From assembly GCA_020859645.1 (NCBI GenBank), contig JAJBVU010000001.1:1-13846 (forward strand): a stretch of DNA of 13,846 bases. Reading direction: 5' to 3'. Position 1 is the stretch's first letter. Each line of letters opens with the position of its first letter. Below the pieces are notes generated by a model. That model saw only the letters and a program-made list of their open reading frames with translations. It was not told the origin of the DNA and made no database searches. This DNA comes from Eubacterium sp. GTDB taxonomy: Bacteria > Bacillota > Clostridia > Lachnospirales > CAG-274. The translations under genes were made by a program, and so were the position numbers. This document shows positions 13,727-13,846 of the stretch, in pieces.

Positions 13727-13846
13727 CAGTTTTTTCGCCCCAAACCATTAAAAACCGTTTAAAATTTTTTTTACAGGTTTGCTCAAAATACCGGTAATCT
13801 GAAAAATATTGTGAATAATATAAATATAAAAAGAAAAGACGGGTAC
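13727..13846. other. upstream intergenic region, no gene seen
   Basis: This AT-rich sequence upstream of the operon promoter runs to the right edge. I see no coding sequence. Imperfect AAAC/GTTT complementarity and a T-run on the plus strand (about 13765-13772) could be the end of a gene entering from outside, but this is weak. Confidence 0.4.

Noticed and set aside
13510..13843. A 13-nt inverted match, CCCGTCTTTTCTT (13510-13522) with AAGAAAAGACGGG (13831-13843), which could hint at a second, oppositely oriented T-box at the edge
   Set aside because: The match is short, lies at the window edge, and no other T-box feature is visible there. Chance cannot be excluded.

Overview
The window looks like a chromosomal segment of a low-to-mid GC anaerobic Firmicute, most likely class Clostridia. 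The reasons are strong AGGAGG-type ribosome binding sites, sigma-A promoters with 17-nt spacers, a T-box leader, an SLH-domain surface protein, and clostridial-type IlvD, LeuC/LeuD and CimA. This placement is inferred from protein character and gene style, not from a marker search. Every gene I can support is on the minus strand, so transcription runs from the right edge to the left. I see no tRNA, rRNA, CRISPR array or transposase.

Reading in the direction of transcription, a consensus promoter (13698-13726) drives a T-box leader (13388 to about 13691) whose specifier reads best as ATC, isoleucine. A roughly 300-nt stretch of consecutive hairpins follows, then ilvN, ilvC, cimA, leuC, leuD and leuB. 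This is the citramalate route to isoleucine: CimA makes citramalate from pyruvate and acetyl-CoA, LeuCD isomerises it, and LeuB gives 2-oxobutyrate. IlvBN, IlvC and IlvD then make the isoleucine and valine precursors. No leuA, ilvA or aminotransferase gene is in the window, so leucine synthesis would need LeuA from elsewhere. The longer gaps in this block (upstream of ilvN, and ilvC-cimA) are filled with near-perfect inverted repeats. The ilvC-cimA one resembles an internal terminator.

From 4360 to 6723 the pathway block is interrupted by a gene for a secreted SLH-domain protein of unknown function. It is flanked on one side by a cloverleaf-shaped repeat (6583-6655) and on the other by a miniature inverted-repeat element (4464-4636). 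Beyond it lie ilvD and ilvB, which complete the pathway. The catalytic acetolactate synthase subunit IlvB is therefore almost 10 kb from its regulatory subunit IlvN, and ilvD-ilvB may no longer be under the T-box.

The left end is the conserved rpmH-rnpA-yidD cluster (ribosomal protein L34, RNase P protein, YidD), with a near-consensus promoter ahead of rpmH. In many bacteria dnaA and oriC lie just upstream of rpmH. Here the neighbour is ilvB and I see no DnaA boxes, so this cluster appears uncoupled from the origin.

I find no clearly new biological system. The points most worth a second look are the structured intergenic elements, the possible internal attenuator between ilvC and cimA, and the SLH gene that splits the biosynthetic block.
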